DNA of 64,000 bases from Carposina sasakii. Taxonomy: Eukaryota > Arthropoda > Insecta > Lepidoptera > Carposinidae. Under the pieces are notes generated by a model that was not told where the DNA came from, did not search any database, and saw nothing but the letters and a program-made list of their open reading frames with translations. Location of the stretch: positions 8,880,888 to 8,944,887 of the forward strand of contig CP053172.1 of the NCBI GenBank assembly GCA_014607495.2, written 5' to 3'. Of this stretch, positions 20,250 through 30,797 are shown in pieces (positions within the stretch are counted from its first letter, which is position 1; each line of letters opens with the position of its first letter). Made by a program: the position numbers and the translations under genes.

Positions 20250-21442
20250 ATGGCGTCACCTATTCCCACCGAGTCCTCGAGTCGTCTCGAGGACAACGAA
20301 ATCTCTGACCTCGTGAGGTACCTGGTAGCTCACGAACCCGGTTTGCTCGAACGTTTCCGAGCAAACCGCGCCGCCCCTTCAGGGCAAACTATCCCCGGCC
20401 CTTCAAATGGCACAGCGGAGATCCTTACATCTCCACCATCCTCCCCGATGCCCTGCTCGCAGGCCTCGGTAGCCTCCATGGAGGTCGCTGAGTCCTCGAG
20501 CGAGGCATCATCCTCATCCTCGAGGAGCTCCTCCCCGGCCCGTCCCGACTCCCCTATGGAGGAGGAGTGGACCACGGTCGAGAGAAAGAGAGGTCGCACT
20601 CTCCTAACAGCAGCGGGGCATCGTCCCCGCCTGCTAAGACGCAGCCGCGTCTGGGAGACTCGCGCCCGCTTAGTCGCAGCCTGATGCGGTGTATCGCAAG
20701 ATAACCTTTCTGCGGCTCCCAAAGCCGCTACTCCCCCACCTGTCTTCCTTCGGGATAAAGACAGGTGGACCTCCCTTAGCGGGAAGCTTAACGCGCTCGC
20801 TATAAAATACAACAGGGCCACCAATACCGAACAGGGCATTCGAATATGCCCTGTCACGTGCACGGACCATCGTGCACTAACGAAGCTTCTCACCAATGAG
20901 AAGCTTCATTATCACACCTATGCGCTGCCGGAGGAGCGCCAGCTCCGCGCGGTAGTACGGGGTATACCGAGTCAGATCTCGGAACCCGAGGTGCTCGATG
21001 ACCTCAAGGCACAAGCCTGCCGGTTCATTCGGTAAACCGAATGATCAACTCCCGAACCAAGTCCAAGTACGATATGGTACTTGTTACCTTGGAACGGTCC
21101 GAGCCGGGGAAAGGCATTTCGACATCAAGTCGATATGCGGTCTCTCCGGCATCAGGATTGAGGTCCCCCAAAGAAGGGGATACCCGCGCAGTGCCATAAC
21201 TGCCAGAAGTACGGTCATAGCAGCCGTTTCTGCTTCGCACTACCTCAGTGCGTGGGCTGCGCTCAGGGCGCACATCCCAGCAAGGACTGTCCCAGAGATA
21301 AGTCAGTTGTCCCGGTCAGCTGCTACTCGAAGCAGCGGAGGCACTCGAAATTGCCAGTCGGACTGGAAAAGCAACGCTGTACTTACAGACTCTGCTGAAG
21401 TACAGAGACGTCATTTCGTCTCTAAAACTCTCTTTATCATAA
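20250..21442 (+). pseudogene. Jockey ORF1 copy C, frameshifted and internally deleted
   Basis: ATG 20250 opens MASPIPTESSSRLEDNEI. An acidic Ser-rich middle and EEEWTTVERKRGR follow, after which the frame is lost (stop at 20682-20684). The later frames hold FLRDKDRWTSLSGKL, a YHTYALPEERQLRAV stretch and the first zinc knuckle (CHNCQKYGHSSRFC). The second knuckle and Pro-rich region (about 0.4 kb in copy B) are deleted, but the end LLKYRDVISSLKLSLS and stop (21440-21442) remain. The stop abuts the ORF2 ATG as TAAATG. Confidence 0.85.
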
Positions 21443-24367
21443 ATGGCTTCCACAACCAGTAGGATGAAACCGCGTTCGCTGTCCATCTCGTTCTTCAACG
21501 CAGATGGGCTTTCCAAACAAAAGGACGAAGTCTTCCACTTCATCCAAACACACCAAATCGATATCATGCTGCTTCAGGAGACCTTCCTGAAGCCAGCGAA
21601 TAGAGACCCGCGCCTAGCGAACTACTCCATCGTTCGCAACGACAGATTAGGCGCCCCGAAAGGTGGCACCCTAATCTATTACAAGCGGTCCTTTCACTGC
21701 ATGCCTATCGACTGCCCGGACCTCACCAACATCGAGGCCTCCATTTGTAGAATTAGTATGACCGGCCATCAGCCAGTCATAATAGCATCCGTCTACCTCA
21801 GCCCGTCTAAAGCCCTCCTCGAGGCAGACCTTCTCGCTCTGCTTGGCCTCTCGGTCATACTGGCCGGGGACCTAAACGCCAAACATCGTTACTGGAACTC
21901 CGCCAGAACCAACACCAGAGGCAACGCGCTTAACGAGTTGCAACTCAATCACGCCTTTGACGTGATCGCCCCCCTTGAGCCAACGCGCTACCCGACCGTT
22001 AACAACATACTCGACAACGACCATGCCCCCGATGTCCTAGACATAGCCATACTCAAGAACGTATCTCTACGTTTTAAATCCATTGAGGTGTTTCACGAGC
22101 TTCACTCGGATCACAGGCCCGTAGTCCTAAAAATAGGCACGGACGATCTCAATGAGCTGCCCGACAAATCCGTAGTGGATTGGGAAAAGTTTGAGGCTTA
22201 CCTCAAACTCGACCCTACTCGGCACTTAGAATCAGTCCCCGACACTATTACCTCTGTCGAAGAAGCGAACGTCGCAATCGACGCCCTCACCAACCACCTT
22301 TCGGTCGCTATGAGCGAAAGTTCCAAGCGGGTGCCAGCGGCGAACGATCGCCGCTGGCAGCTGCCTGTCGACATAAAGGAGTTGATAAGGGAAAAGAACG
22401 CGGCGGTTCGCGGCTGCGACATGTACCCTACGCAGGAGCGCAAAGCTCGTAGGAACCTCCTTCAGAGGAAAGTCAAAGACAGAATACAAGAACTGAGGGA
22501 CACCAATTGGGATAATTTCATGAGCGAGATCTCTCCCAGTCACCAGGCGTACTGGCAACTGGCGAGGGCTTTCAGGAGTGAAACCCTGAGCGATGTCCCT
22601 CCTCTTGTCACTCCCGGCGGAGTTCTAGCCTTCGATGATAGCGAGAAGGCCAACTGTCTGGCGGACAGCCTAGAATCCCAGTGCTCCCCGAGCACCCTCC
22701 CGGTCGACCCCGACCACCTGCAAACGGTGGAAAGTGAAGTGGACTCCCTCCCATCTCTCCCTCCTCCTTCAGAGGCTCTCACCCCGACCACTCCTAAAGA
22801 GGTCGAGGAGATCATTCGCGATCTTAAACCTAGGAAAGCCCCGGGTGCCGACGGCATCCCGAACAAGGCTCTCAAAGTCCTCCCTGCCCCCCTCATCCTA
22901 CTACTGGTGAGCATCTTCAATGCTGCACTCAGTAAATTCGTTTTTCCAGCCGCCTGGAAAAATGCCATCGTTATCGGCATCCGTAAGCCCGGTAAACCCG
23001 CGAACGTCCCGTCCTCGTACAGGCCGATTAGTCTCCTCAAGACTATGGCCAAACTCTATGAGAGAATTGTCGTCAGACGGCTCCTCGTAGTCGTCAACGA
23101 CAACAATCTCCTTCCCGACGAGCAGTTTGGCTTTAGGCGCCAACACTCGTGCACCATGCAAGTGCACCGCCTCACGGAGCACATCTTGGACCGCTTCTGC
23201 GTGTTCAAGAACAAGGTTCCCACAGGAGTGCTCTTCTTCGATGTGGCTAAAGCGTTCGACAAGGTATGGCACAAAGGCTTGATCTACAAGCTCATCCACT
23301 TAGGAGTGCCACACGGTCTCGTGCTAATCTTGCGAGATTTCCTTGTCAACCGAACGTTTCAGTACCGCATCGAGGGCGAACTCTCCTCCCCCCGCCCCAT
23401 CAGGGCCGGCGTCCCCCAAGGCTCAGTCCTTTCTCCCATCCTCTACTCGCTCTACACGAGCGACATCCCGCACACTCCAAACGTGGAGCTCGCCCTATTT
23501 GCGGATGACACCGCACTCTACACGTCGCACTGGGACCATGGGGTTATCTGCAAAACCCTGCAAAAAGCCGTCACCACCTTAGGTTCATGGTTCCGGCGTT
23601 GGCGTATCGAGGTCAACCCCGACAAAAGCGCAGCAATGCTCTTTGGTCGGACTCGCCCAGACCCGTACACCCCGGGCCGACGCCAGTCGGTCTCAGACAT
23701 TAGGCTATTTGACCGCTCTATCCCCTGGGTAGAGACGTACAAATACCTTGGTGTGACCCTTGATCGTAAACTTACGTTCAAGGCTCACCTCAAGATAGTG
23801 TCTAATCGGGCGCGATTCTTCGCAAGCCGCCTCTCCTCGTTGACGTCTAAAAAGAGCAAACTTGGGCTTCGGCACAAGATTACTCTCTACAAGACGATCA
23901 TACGCCCGGTACTCATGTACTCGAGCGTAGTCTTCGCCCACATCCCACGATCCACTCTCTACCGAATGCAGGTGATCCAGAACCAATTTCTGAGGCGTGC
24001 CACGGGTTCCCCGTGGTACGTCCGGAACTTGGATCTGCATCGCGACCTCGAGGTACCGACCCTCCGTAAATACATGAAGGACGCTTCACGTCGCTTCTTT
24101 GACCGCTTATCCCATCACACCAACCCGCTGGTTGTGAAAGCCATCACCTACCAACCCCGTCACTACCACTCGACGGGGCAGAGACGACGTCCCCGAGACG
24201 TACTCGCGGACGACGACGACGCCATTACGGCGTATCTGGCCAGTTTAACTCCAGCCCCCGCGTCAAGCGCAACCACTATGCGGCGCCCCCGTCGGAGGGG
24301 ACGCCGCCAACCTCTCATAGATGCAACACACACCAGACAGGTGACTGACCAAAGTAGGCAGCCCTGA
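21443..24367 (+). CDS. Jockey ORF2 protein: APE endonuclease and reverse transcriptase
   Basis: Uninterrupted 974-codon ORF. Residues 1-225 are the APE-type endonuclease that nicks the target: FFNADGLS near 15, LLQETFL near 45, GDLNAKH near 141, and HSDHRPVV near 219 with the catalytic SDH. The reverse transcriptase follows: KAPGADGIPNKAL near 468, FFDVAKAFDKVWH near 595 (first catalytic Asp), GVPQGSVLSPILY near 656, FADDTALY at 686, and YLGVTLDRKL near 766. The C-terminus GSPWYVRNLDLHRDL is typical of the Jockey clade. No RNase H. The length matches the family. Start chosen because it directly follows the ORF1 stop. Since ORF1 is broken, any mobility would need ORF1 protein in trans. Confidence 0.95.
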   Translation: MASTTSRMKPRSLSISFFNADGLSKQKDEVFHFIQTHQIDIMLLQETFLKPANRDPRLANYSIVRNDRLGAPKGGTLIYYKRSFHCMPIDCPDLTNIEASICRISMTGHQPVIIASVYLSPSKALLEADLLALLGLSVILAGDLNAKHRYWNSARTNTRGNALNELQLNHAFDVIAPLEPTRYPTVNNILDNDHAPDVLDIAILKNVSLRFKSIEVFHELHSDHRPVVLKIGTDDLNELPDKSVVDWEKFEAYLKLDPTRHLESVPDTITSVEEANVAIDALTNHLSVAMSESSKRVPAANDRRWQLPVDIKELIREKNAAVRGCDMYPTQERKARRNLLQRKVKDRIQELRDTNWDNFMSEISPSHQAYWQLARAFRSETLSDVPPLVTPGGVLAFDDSEKANCLADSLESQCSPSTLPVDPDHLQTVESEVDSLPSLPPPSEALTPTTPKEVEEIIRDLKPRKAPGADGIPNKALKVLPAPLILLLVSIFNAALSKFVFPAAWKNAIVIGIRKPGKPANVPSSYRPISLLKTMAKLYERIVVRRLLVVVNDNNLLPDEQFGFRRQHSCTMQVHRLTEHILDRFCVFKNKVPTGVLFFDVAKAFDKVWHKGLIYKLIHLGVPHGLVLILRDFLVNRTFQYRIEGELSSPRPIRAGVPQGSVLSPILYSLYTSDIPHTPNVELALFADDTALYTSHWDHGVICKTLQKAVTTLGSWFRRWRIEVNPDKSAAMLFGRTRPDPYTPGRRQSVSDIRLFDRSIPWVETYKYLGVTLDRKLTFKAHLKIVSNRARFFASRLSSLTSKKSKLGLRHKITLYKTIIRPVLMYSSVVFAHIPRSTLYRMQVIQNQFLRRATGSPWYVRNLDLHRDLEVPTLRKYMKDASRRFFDRLSHHTNPLVVKAITYQPRHYHSTGQRRRPRDVLADDDDAITAYLASLTPAPASSATTMRRPRRRGRRQPLIDATHTRQVTDQSRQP

Positions 24368-24684
24368 TCTGACTCGTTTGGCCAACACAGCCCCACCGCA
24401 GTTGTTTCGAGGGTTCTTTAGCGGTGGGTTTTTCAGGAACCCTTAGTAGGTAGAGTCGAAAGTAGGACGCTGCTGGGCATCGACCCTACCAGCCATCCTA
24501 CAAATAGTCATAAAAACCTTTGTTTAGTCCCCAAGCGACAAAGCCCCAGCCGCATCTGGGGTGCACTGGTCGCGTAGGTTTAAACCATTCGGTTGTGCGC
24601 CTTCAGCGCACACCAAGTAGCCCGGTGAAGATGACAAAGCCCTTCAGGCTATCATCAGTTTTTCATTCAAAAAAAAAAAAAAAT
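24368..24684 (+). promoter_or_regulatory. structured 3' UTR and poly-A end of Jockey copy C
   Basis: Hairpins at 24392-24428 (cccaccgc/gcggtggg), 24544-24561 (ccccag/ctgggg), 24594-24612 (tgtgcgc-cttca-gcgcaca) and 24638-24650 (agcc-cttca-ggct), followed by 14 A. The minus-strand copy D has the same four. In the first two, both sides of the stem differ in a pairing-preserving way. LINE 3' ends are what the reverse transcriptase recognises in this class, so these are candidate recognition elements. Confidence 0.65.
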
Positions 24685-26003
24685 TTGCCAGTCTTCGTCT
24701 GTCGCTGGAACCGTTCACATCGCGTTATTATTTCACACTCCACGCTTGTAACCCAGTCTGCAGCAAAAGCAGTAAGGGGCTTGTGGGCAGAGTGGTGTCT
24801 AGACACCGAGGGTAGAGGGCCCTCAACAGTTTGGTCCTACGGAAGCCGGGTATCAGCGGGAAGGAAAGAAGGAGCAGTGGACGCAGGGCAGGCGAAGATT
24901 CCAGTCAGGGGCTCGTGTGGTGCGTGTCTGGTTCGCCGCGAGTGCTCTGGTAGCCCGGATCGGGGAGGTGCCGGAAGGAAGCACTGGGCCCGTGAAACGC
25001 TACGAGTCAGGTCTGTTGCCTGCAGATCGGGTCTGTCGCCCGAGGAAGCGGAAGTCCGTGTGGTGCGTGTCTGGTTCGCCGCGGGCTTCAGGAAAATTTT
25101 GTCGGGTCTGTTGCCCGAACACAACGAAAAAAGAAGCAGATGTGCAGGTGCTCACCCAGCGCAGAAATAGGCTGTGAGTACCTGTGAGGAGGACGGAGCT
25201 TGGAGTACCCGTCTCAAGGCTGTATAGCCGCGGGTACAAGAAGCAGATGTGCAGGTGCTCGTTCAGTGCTAACCCAAGCCACGAGTACCTGTGAAGTAGA
25301 TGAGCAGGTGCTCACTCAGTGCAGAAATAAGCCGTGAGTACCTGTGAAGTGGGAGGAGCCTTTGGAGTACCCGTTTCAAGGCTGTTTAGCCGCGGGTACA
25401 AGAAGCAGAGGTGCAGGTGCTCGTTCAGTGCTAACCCAAGCCACGAGTACCTGTGAAGTAGATGTGCAGGTGTTTGCTCAGGTGCATGTTGCCCGCAAGT
25501 ACCTGCGAAAAGGAAACCTGAATTGTCACGAAGAGGTGGAGCGTGAGGTGCCCGGTCAGAGCTGGGCAAGCCACGGGTACCTTCGAAGCCAACACAGTTT
25601 ACTGTGGCCTAGTGTCTGCCACCTAACGGTGCCAAACGGTGAGCACTAGGTTAACCGCCTCATAGTAGCGGGTGTGGTGTGATCGAACAGCACCATCCGG
25701 CTGATTAGCAGCTGACCTAGTTCGGCCGGCGTCGGTAAGGTGTACGTGGATCATGGCTTGGCAATCATGGAGATTGTTTAGGCACGCGATTTCTGCTGAG
25801 CGTTCCTCTCAGTAGTTTACACTTGTGTTGAAGCGTACACTCTCTGCCGGGCGGTTCCTTGTCCTTTACCCATTCCCTCCTTAGTTTCCTGTAGGCAGGT
25901 AGGGACAGCTTGCAGGTAGGTAGGGGTCCGTGGGTAGTAGCCGTAGGTAGGTAGGGACCGTGTCTCTTCATCTACAACTACGGCCAGAGCATCGGGATTC
26001 GAC
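24685..26003 (+). mobile_element. BEL/Pao element, 5' leader region
   Basis: GC-rich leader between the Jockey poly-A and the gag start. It contains paired repeats of gtgtggtgcgtgtctggttc (about 24915 and 25060), the minisatellite at 25133-25520, and a gtaggtaggg-rich stretch (25890-25960). I could not define an LTR border or primer-binding site. Assignment to the BEL element is by position only. Confidence 0.45.
25133..25520 (+). repeat. higher-order minisatellite, about 160-bp unit
   Basis: The phrase gaagYagatgtgcagg (or close) starts at 25133, 25240, 25293, 25402 and 25455, giving spacings of 107, 53, 109 and 53. This is a two-part unit of about 160-162 bp repeated about 2.4 times, each part holding cacgagtacctgtgaag or a variant. 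Not a CRISPR array: the spacers are repeated too. Confidence 0.8.
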
Positions 26004-28391
26004 ATGACTAGAACAAGAAGTCACAAAAAGGGTAGCGAACAAACCTCCGTAAGTACAGAGCGAACGGGAGAATCGTCTGCCACTGTTAGTACAGAGCAGA
26101 CCACTTCGACTGAGCGCACGATGTCGACCGACCACACGTCGGGTACGGAGCGTACTGATAGGGTTTCGTTACAAGGTAAGGTGGATAACGTCGCGGTAGC
26201 GTCCGGTAGTAGGGTCGATCCGCCATCCCGGGATGGAACGGTTGTCAACTGTCCGGTAACAACGCGTAAGCCGGCGGGATCACGAGCGTCGAGTAGTTCG
26301 AGTTAGCGACGACGAGCATTACTAGAGGCGCGTATCGAATTTGAGAAAGCGGAAGCGGCGCGGACAATAGCTAAGTCGCGTCTAGAGCTTGCGCATTTGG
26401 ATGAGGCAGAAACGTCGGGTTTAAGCGAGGTAGAAGATAACCGCGATAACGTAACGAAATGGGTAACGAAGTCAATCGAACAAAGTAAGACCGCAAGTAA
26501 GCCGATTGAACCGCGAGTAGTAACGCCGCGTAAAGTTCCCGAGATAGAGGCGCCGAAACCGGAGATAGATAACCTCGCCTCCGCGTTAATACAGGCCATG
26601 CGATCAACCAGTCAAACGTCATCTAGACAGGCGCCGCGGTATATTAACGAGTTACATAATTTGAACGGCAACCCACGCGAGTGGATAGCTTTTCGTGCGG
26701 TTTTTAGGGACACGCGCGAATTCTTTAGCGACATAGAGAATATGGCTAGGTTACGTCGCGCTATACAGGGGCAGGCTAGGGAGGCTGTAAAGTCTATGCT
26801 TTACACGCATTCCGACCCCGAGGAGATAATGTACATGTTAGAGCGTAGATTCGGTCGTCCGACCCATCTTATTAAGAGCGAGATTGAAAGTTTACAAAAA
26901 CTTCCGCCCATGTCGCAAGACGTCAAAGGTATAGGGGCGTTCGCGAGCGCGGTTGCTAACAGCGTAAACACGATTAAACAAATGGACCGAATCGAATATT
27001 TGTACTCTAGCGACGTATCCGACAGAATAATAGATAAGATGAATATGTTAGTCAAGTTTCGATGGTACGAATACAGGTCGCGCAACGAAAAAGAACCTAT
27101 TCTTATAGCGTTATCGGCTTTCCTAAACATCATTGCGGATCAGTTCGAAGCGTACGATAGCACGCCCGCGTCGGAAAGGCGTTATACTAGACATAGGGAC
27201 GTTCAGCCGCCACCGCCGCGGCGAAGTAGAGTTCACGCGGCCGTAGTACGGGAGACGACATCTGACGAGTCTGATTCATCTCACTATTCAGACAGCTATT
27301 CCAGCGAAAGCAAGTTAGAAAGCGACCACGAGGTAGTTGCGGCAGCTTTCGGTGATAGGGATAGGAAATGTGTAAATTGCCGGGGTCGACACCATACTCT
27401 AGAAAAATGTCCGCAATTTATAAAAGTAAATGTGAAAGAGCGATGGAACATAGTAAAGCGCTTAAGAGTATGTTTTCGATGTTTGAGCAGTAAACACATT
27501 AGCGACAAATGCAAGTCGAAGCATTGCGATGTAGACGGTTGTAGACGTAGGCATCATAGGTTGCTGCATAGCGAACCGCCTCCACCGGTGGAGGCGAAAC
27601 CGGAGCCGCCGGCTACAGTATCGGTTAATCACTTATCCGAGCCGCGCGCATATCTTAAAATGGTACCAGTAGATCTATTAGGGCCAGAGGGCAGCACCTC
27701 CGTTATCGCATTGTTAGACGAAGGGTCAACCGTGACTCTATTGCTTGACGATATAGCCAATAGAATAGGGGCCGTAGGTCCGGTAGAAAAGTTAGCAATA
27801 GAGGGAGTCGTGGGTCACCGCATTAACAGTATGTCGCAGCGACTAGATTTAAAGATCAAAGGTAGATTCACGCGTGATTACGAACCTATATGCGCGTTAA
27901 CTATAGCCGAATTAAGCTTATCTTCGCAGGGCGTGTATAAGCGCAACCTTTCAAATTATACTCACTTAGCGGACATAGCAGATCAGCTCACGTACGATCA
28001 AGCGAGACCTTCACTTTTGATAGGACAAGATAACTGGCATCTTATCGTAACTAGGCAACTTAAGTCGGGCTCTTCAAGCCAACCGGTAGCTTCATTAACC
28101 CGTCTCGGATGGGTATTGCACGGGTGCAATAGCGATTCTATTAAAAAAGTAAATTTCGTAAATAACACAAATAATAATAACAATAGTTTAGAGCAAATTT
28201 CATCAAATAACATAGAAAGTTTAATAAAACGTAACTTCTTTATAGACGCGTTAGGAATAGAACCAAAACGGCCCACGCACGATACAGAACAACGCGCTAT
28301 TAGCATTCTAGATAAGACCACTAGGAAAACAACTGACGGGCGTTTCGAGTGCGGTTTTACTATGGCGTCACGACGACGAAGTAATGCCTAA
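26004..28391 (+). pseudogene. BEL/Pao gag and protease region
   Basis: One frame from ATG 26004, with a single internal TAG at 26304-26306, to 28391. The N-terminus is Ser/Thr-rich with repeated STERT/STEQT. A DUF1759-type gag region follows (INELHNLNGNPREWIAFRAV near residue 212). Zinc-binding motifs lie near 453 (CVNCRGRHHTLEKC) and 490 (CFRCLSSKHISDKC), and the aspartic protease site ALLDEGSTVTLL is near 568. The frame is lost at a four-T run (28355-28358), where one fewer T would run straight into the reverse transcriptase region. Intact copies encode one gag-pol polyprotein. The TAG and the shift may be decay or consensus errors. Confidence 0.85.
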
Positions 28392-29750
28392 AAATAGAGA
28401 TAACGCGTTGCAACGTTTGTTAGGAATAGAACGCAAATTAAATAAAAACCCGGATTATAAAAGTCAATATATAGAGCAGATAAATAACTTAATTAAAAAT
28501 GGTTACGCAGAGCCAGCCAAATCGATGCCTACAACGGTACGTACGTGGTACCTACCACATTTCGCGGTAGTGCATCCGCAAAAGTTGAAGATGCGTCTTG
28601 TTTTCGATGCAGCGAGCCGTACAAACGGTAAAAGTTTAAACGACGCATTATTGCCCGGCCCAGACTTACTGCAGTCTTTATTCGGCGTATTAGTTCGATT
28701 TCGATCTAAACCGGTGGCCGTGGCAGCGGATATTAAGGAAATGTTTTTTACGGGTCGCTATGCGAGAACAAGATAGGGACAGTTTGCGTTTTTTATGGCG
28801 AGAGTCGAGCAATGTAGAACCGCGAGAATATCGTATGACTTCGTTAATCTTCGGCGCAACATCGTCGCCATGCTCGGCTATCTATGTAAAGAACAAAAAC
28901 GCTGAATCTTATATTGATACCTACCCCGAGGCAGTCGACGCTATAGTTAGATGCCATTATATGGATGATTATTTACACAGTTTTAATAGCGAAGCGGAAG
29001 CTAAGAAATATCGCAACAAGTAGATACCATTCATAGGGCGGGCGGTTTTGAGCTTAGAGGGTGGGCGACTAATAAACCTGCGGTCATACAAGATTTTTCG
29101 GAAACTAGGGCAAAGAGTAAAGAGATTCCGTTAGGTAACGATAGTCAATCCGAAAAACGCTCGTATGCACTGGCATACGGGTAATGATACTTTGAGTTAT
29201 ACGTTGAATTTACGTAACACGCCGATCGAAGTAGTTGACAAGATGCGACCACCTACGAAACGCGAAGTAACGAGTGCGGTGATGTCAGTTTTTGATCCTC
29301 TCGGTTTAGCTACGCCGGTTGTCGTACAGGGTAAAAAGTTAATTCAACGATTATGGAAAAGCGGAATAGGATGGGACGAAAATATACCAGAACATACTAT
29401 ACCATATTGGCACGCGTGGTTGAGCGATCTTAGAAAGCTAGCAACGTTATACATACCTAGATGTACCGATTCGGGATCGGAGGGCGAGTTACATACGTTC
29501 GTCGACGCTAGCGAGTCAGCTTATGCCGCGGTAGTATATTTTCGAACTACAATACACGGAAAGGTAGTCGTGCGTTTAGTAGCAGCTAAAGCTAAGGTAG
29601 CGCCATTGAAACCGGTCTCTATCCCGCGTTTAGAATTACAAGCGGCGTTGTTAGGTTGTCGATTGGCTAACACTATTCAGAAAGAGTTGCCCGGAAAGGT
29701 TATAAAAAGATATTATTGGTCAGACTCGCGTACCGTATTAGCTTTTCTTC
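28359..29750 (+). pseudogene. BEL/Pao reverse transcriptase and RNase H, truncated
   Basis: Reverse transcriptase start WYLPHFAVVHPQKLKMRLVF in one frame (to 28776), then a shift at a six-T run (about 28743-28748). The next frame carries REQDRDSLRFLWRE and the catalytic YMDD at 28958-28969. Further shifts lie near 29010 and 29160. RNase H-type motifs follow: TFVDASESAYAAV, PRLELQAALLGCRL and YYWSDSRTVLAF. The sequence ends there and passes into the next LINE's leader. Integrase and the 3' LTR are absent. Confidence 0.85.
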
Positions 29751-30797
29751 TGCGTGTAGTGGTCGTGTAGTGTTGTGTCCGGTTGCTGCGCAGGTGAGTT
29801 GTCGGCAACAACATACTTGGTATTGGTAGGTCGACAACAACATACTGCGTAGTAGGTCGCTTATCACACGCCACTCATGTTGGCTCATTTAGGGAGCCTC
29901 TGGCCGGCATTTTGACACCCGGCCGGGGAAGAAGGCGCCTCTTAACCCCCGACAAGCACGTGCGCCCTAGGAAAACCTAAGCGGCGGACCGTAAAGGCGT
30001 ACGTGCTAGCCGGTGGCGGTGTGTCGCCACGGCAGGCTAGGTTTCCGTTCACCGGACCCTCATCTAGCCCATACCGACGCCGAGGTCAGACCTGTATTGC
30101 GTTAAAGCTAAGTGATACAGGCCTGGCCCGCGGCCCGTCGGAGCTGGCAGTCGGTATACACGACTGACAGGGGCCGCACTCGGTGTTGGCAGCTGTCCGG
30201 ACTAGGTGTGTGTGCGGTATCGCCCAGCAGCCTGCTGGTAGCTACTGGTCCACACACACCTGTCCCATAGGGCGCTTGGCGCCACTACGTTAGGGTGCTC
30301 GGTGTCGAGCGTAACGACAGCCCGCGCTTGTCGCCGGTCGCCGTCCCCAACCCGGCAAGTTGAACTTGTGCGGGCGGGCTCGGCGGGTGGTGGCCTGCCG
30401 TGTGGTCGCGACATCCGCCACCGAGCCCATTTGTGCGCGCCGCTCCGGCGCCTGGGTGAACGGCTCAGAGCCTGCCCCCCCCCCCCTCAGGTCAGTCCCT
30501 GCCCTTCAACAGCCCTATTTACTTCAAATAGGGCCAAGAAGGGCGCAAGTAGTTGTATAAATTGTAAATATTGTATATACTTGTGAGGTCCTGTCTACTG
30601 TCCTGTCCGTCCCCTTTATAGTTTGTCCTCTGTCGCCCACCTAAAGGGCGACAATAACTTAGGCTAATAGTTACCTTTATTTTCAATTTTTGTATTTTTA
30701 TTTTTAACAATTATTTTCCGTGTGGGTACTTATAGGCCGAAAAGCGCCATCTAGTAGCGAACTAAGGAACTAACTTAGTTCGCTACTCGGCCTAAAG
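29751..30797 (+). mobile_element. 5' UTR of a second Jockey-superfamily LINE
   Basis: GC-rich leader that begins where BEL coding stops, with many local stems. A C run followed by ctcaggtcag lies near 30478-30498 and resembles a splice acceptor. The last 200 bp are AT-rich and contain the hairpin 30733-30794. No ORF with motif. Confidence 0.55.
30733..30794 (+). promoter_or_regulatory. 21-bp bulged hairpin next to the ORF1 start
   Basis: The outer stem taggccga (30733-30740) pairs with tcggccta (30787-30794). The inner 13-bp stem gtagcgaactaag (30754-30766) pairs with cttagttcgctac (30774-30786). The loop is 7 nt and the only interruption is a 13-nt bulge on the 5' side. It ends three bases before ATG 30798, so it should strongly affect scanning or serve as a protein site. 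Confidence 0.75.

Larger units (their letters stand above)
19905..24684 (+). mobile_element. Jockey-clade LINE copy C, nearly full length
   Basis: GC-rich 5' UTR, damaged ORF1 (20250-21442), intact ORF2 (21443-24367), and a structured 3' UTR ending in 14 A at 24671-24684. It is a different subfamily from A and B: its UTR is diverged but collinear downstream of the pyrimidine tract at 20050-20064. The only 3' flank match to the 5' flank is a weak gccagt, so a TSD is not established. Confidence 0.9.

Noticed and set aside
22540..23299. Minus-strand ORFs of 130-170 codons inside Jockey ORF2
   Set aside because: Lie opposite the intact reverse transcriptase frame; no domain seen.
19885..24695. 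TSD for Jockey copy C
   Set aside because: Only gccagt is shared by the flanks; too short and imperfect to call.
25133..25520. CRISPR-like array
   Set aside because: The intervening sequences are themselves repeated, and the context is a eukaryotic retrotransposon.
24685..26003. LTR of the BEL/Pao element
   Set aside because: No second LTR is available because the 3' part is missing, and no clear TG...CA border or primer site was seen.
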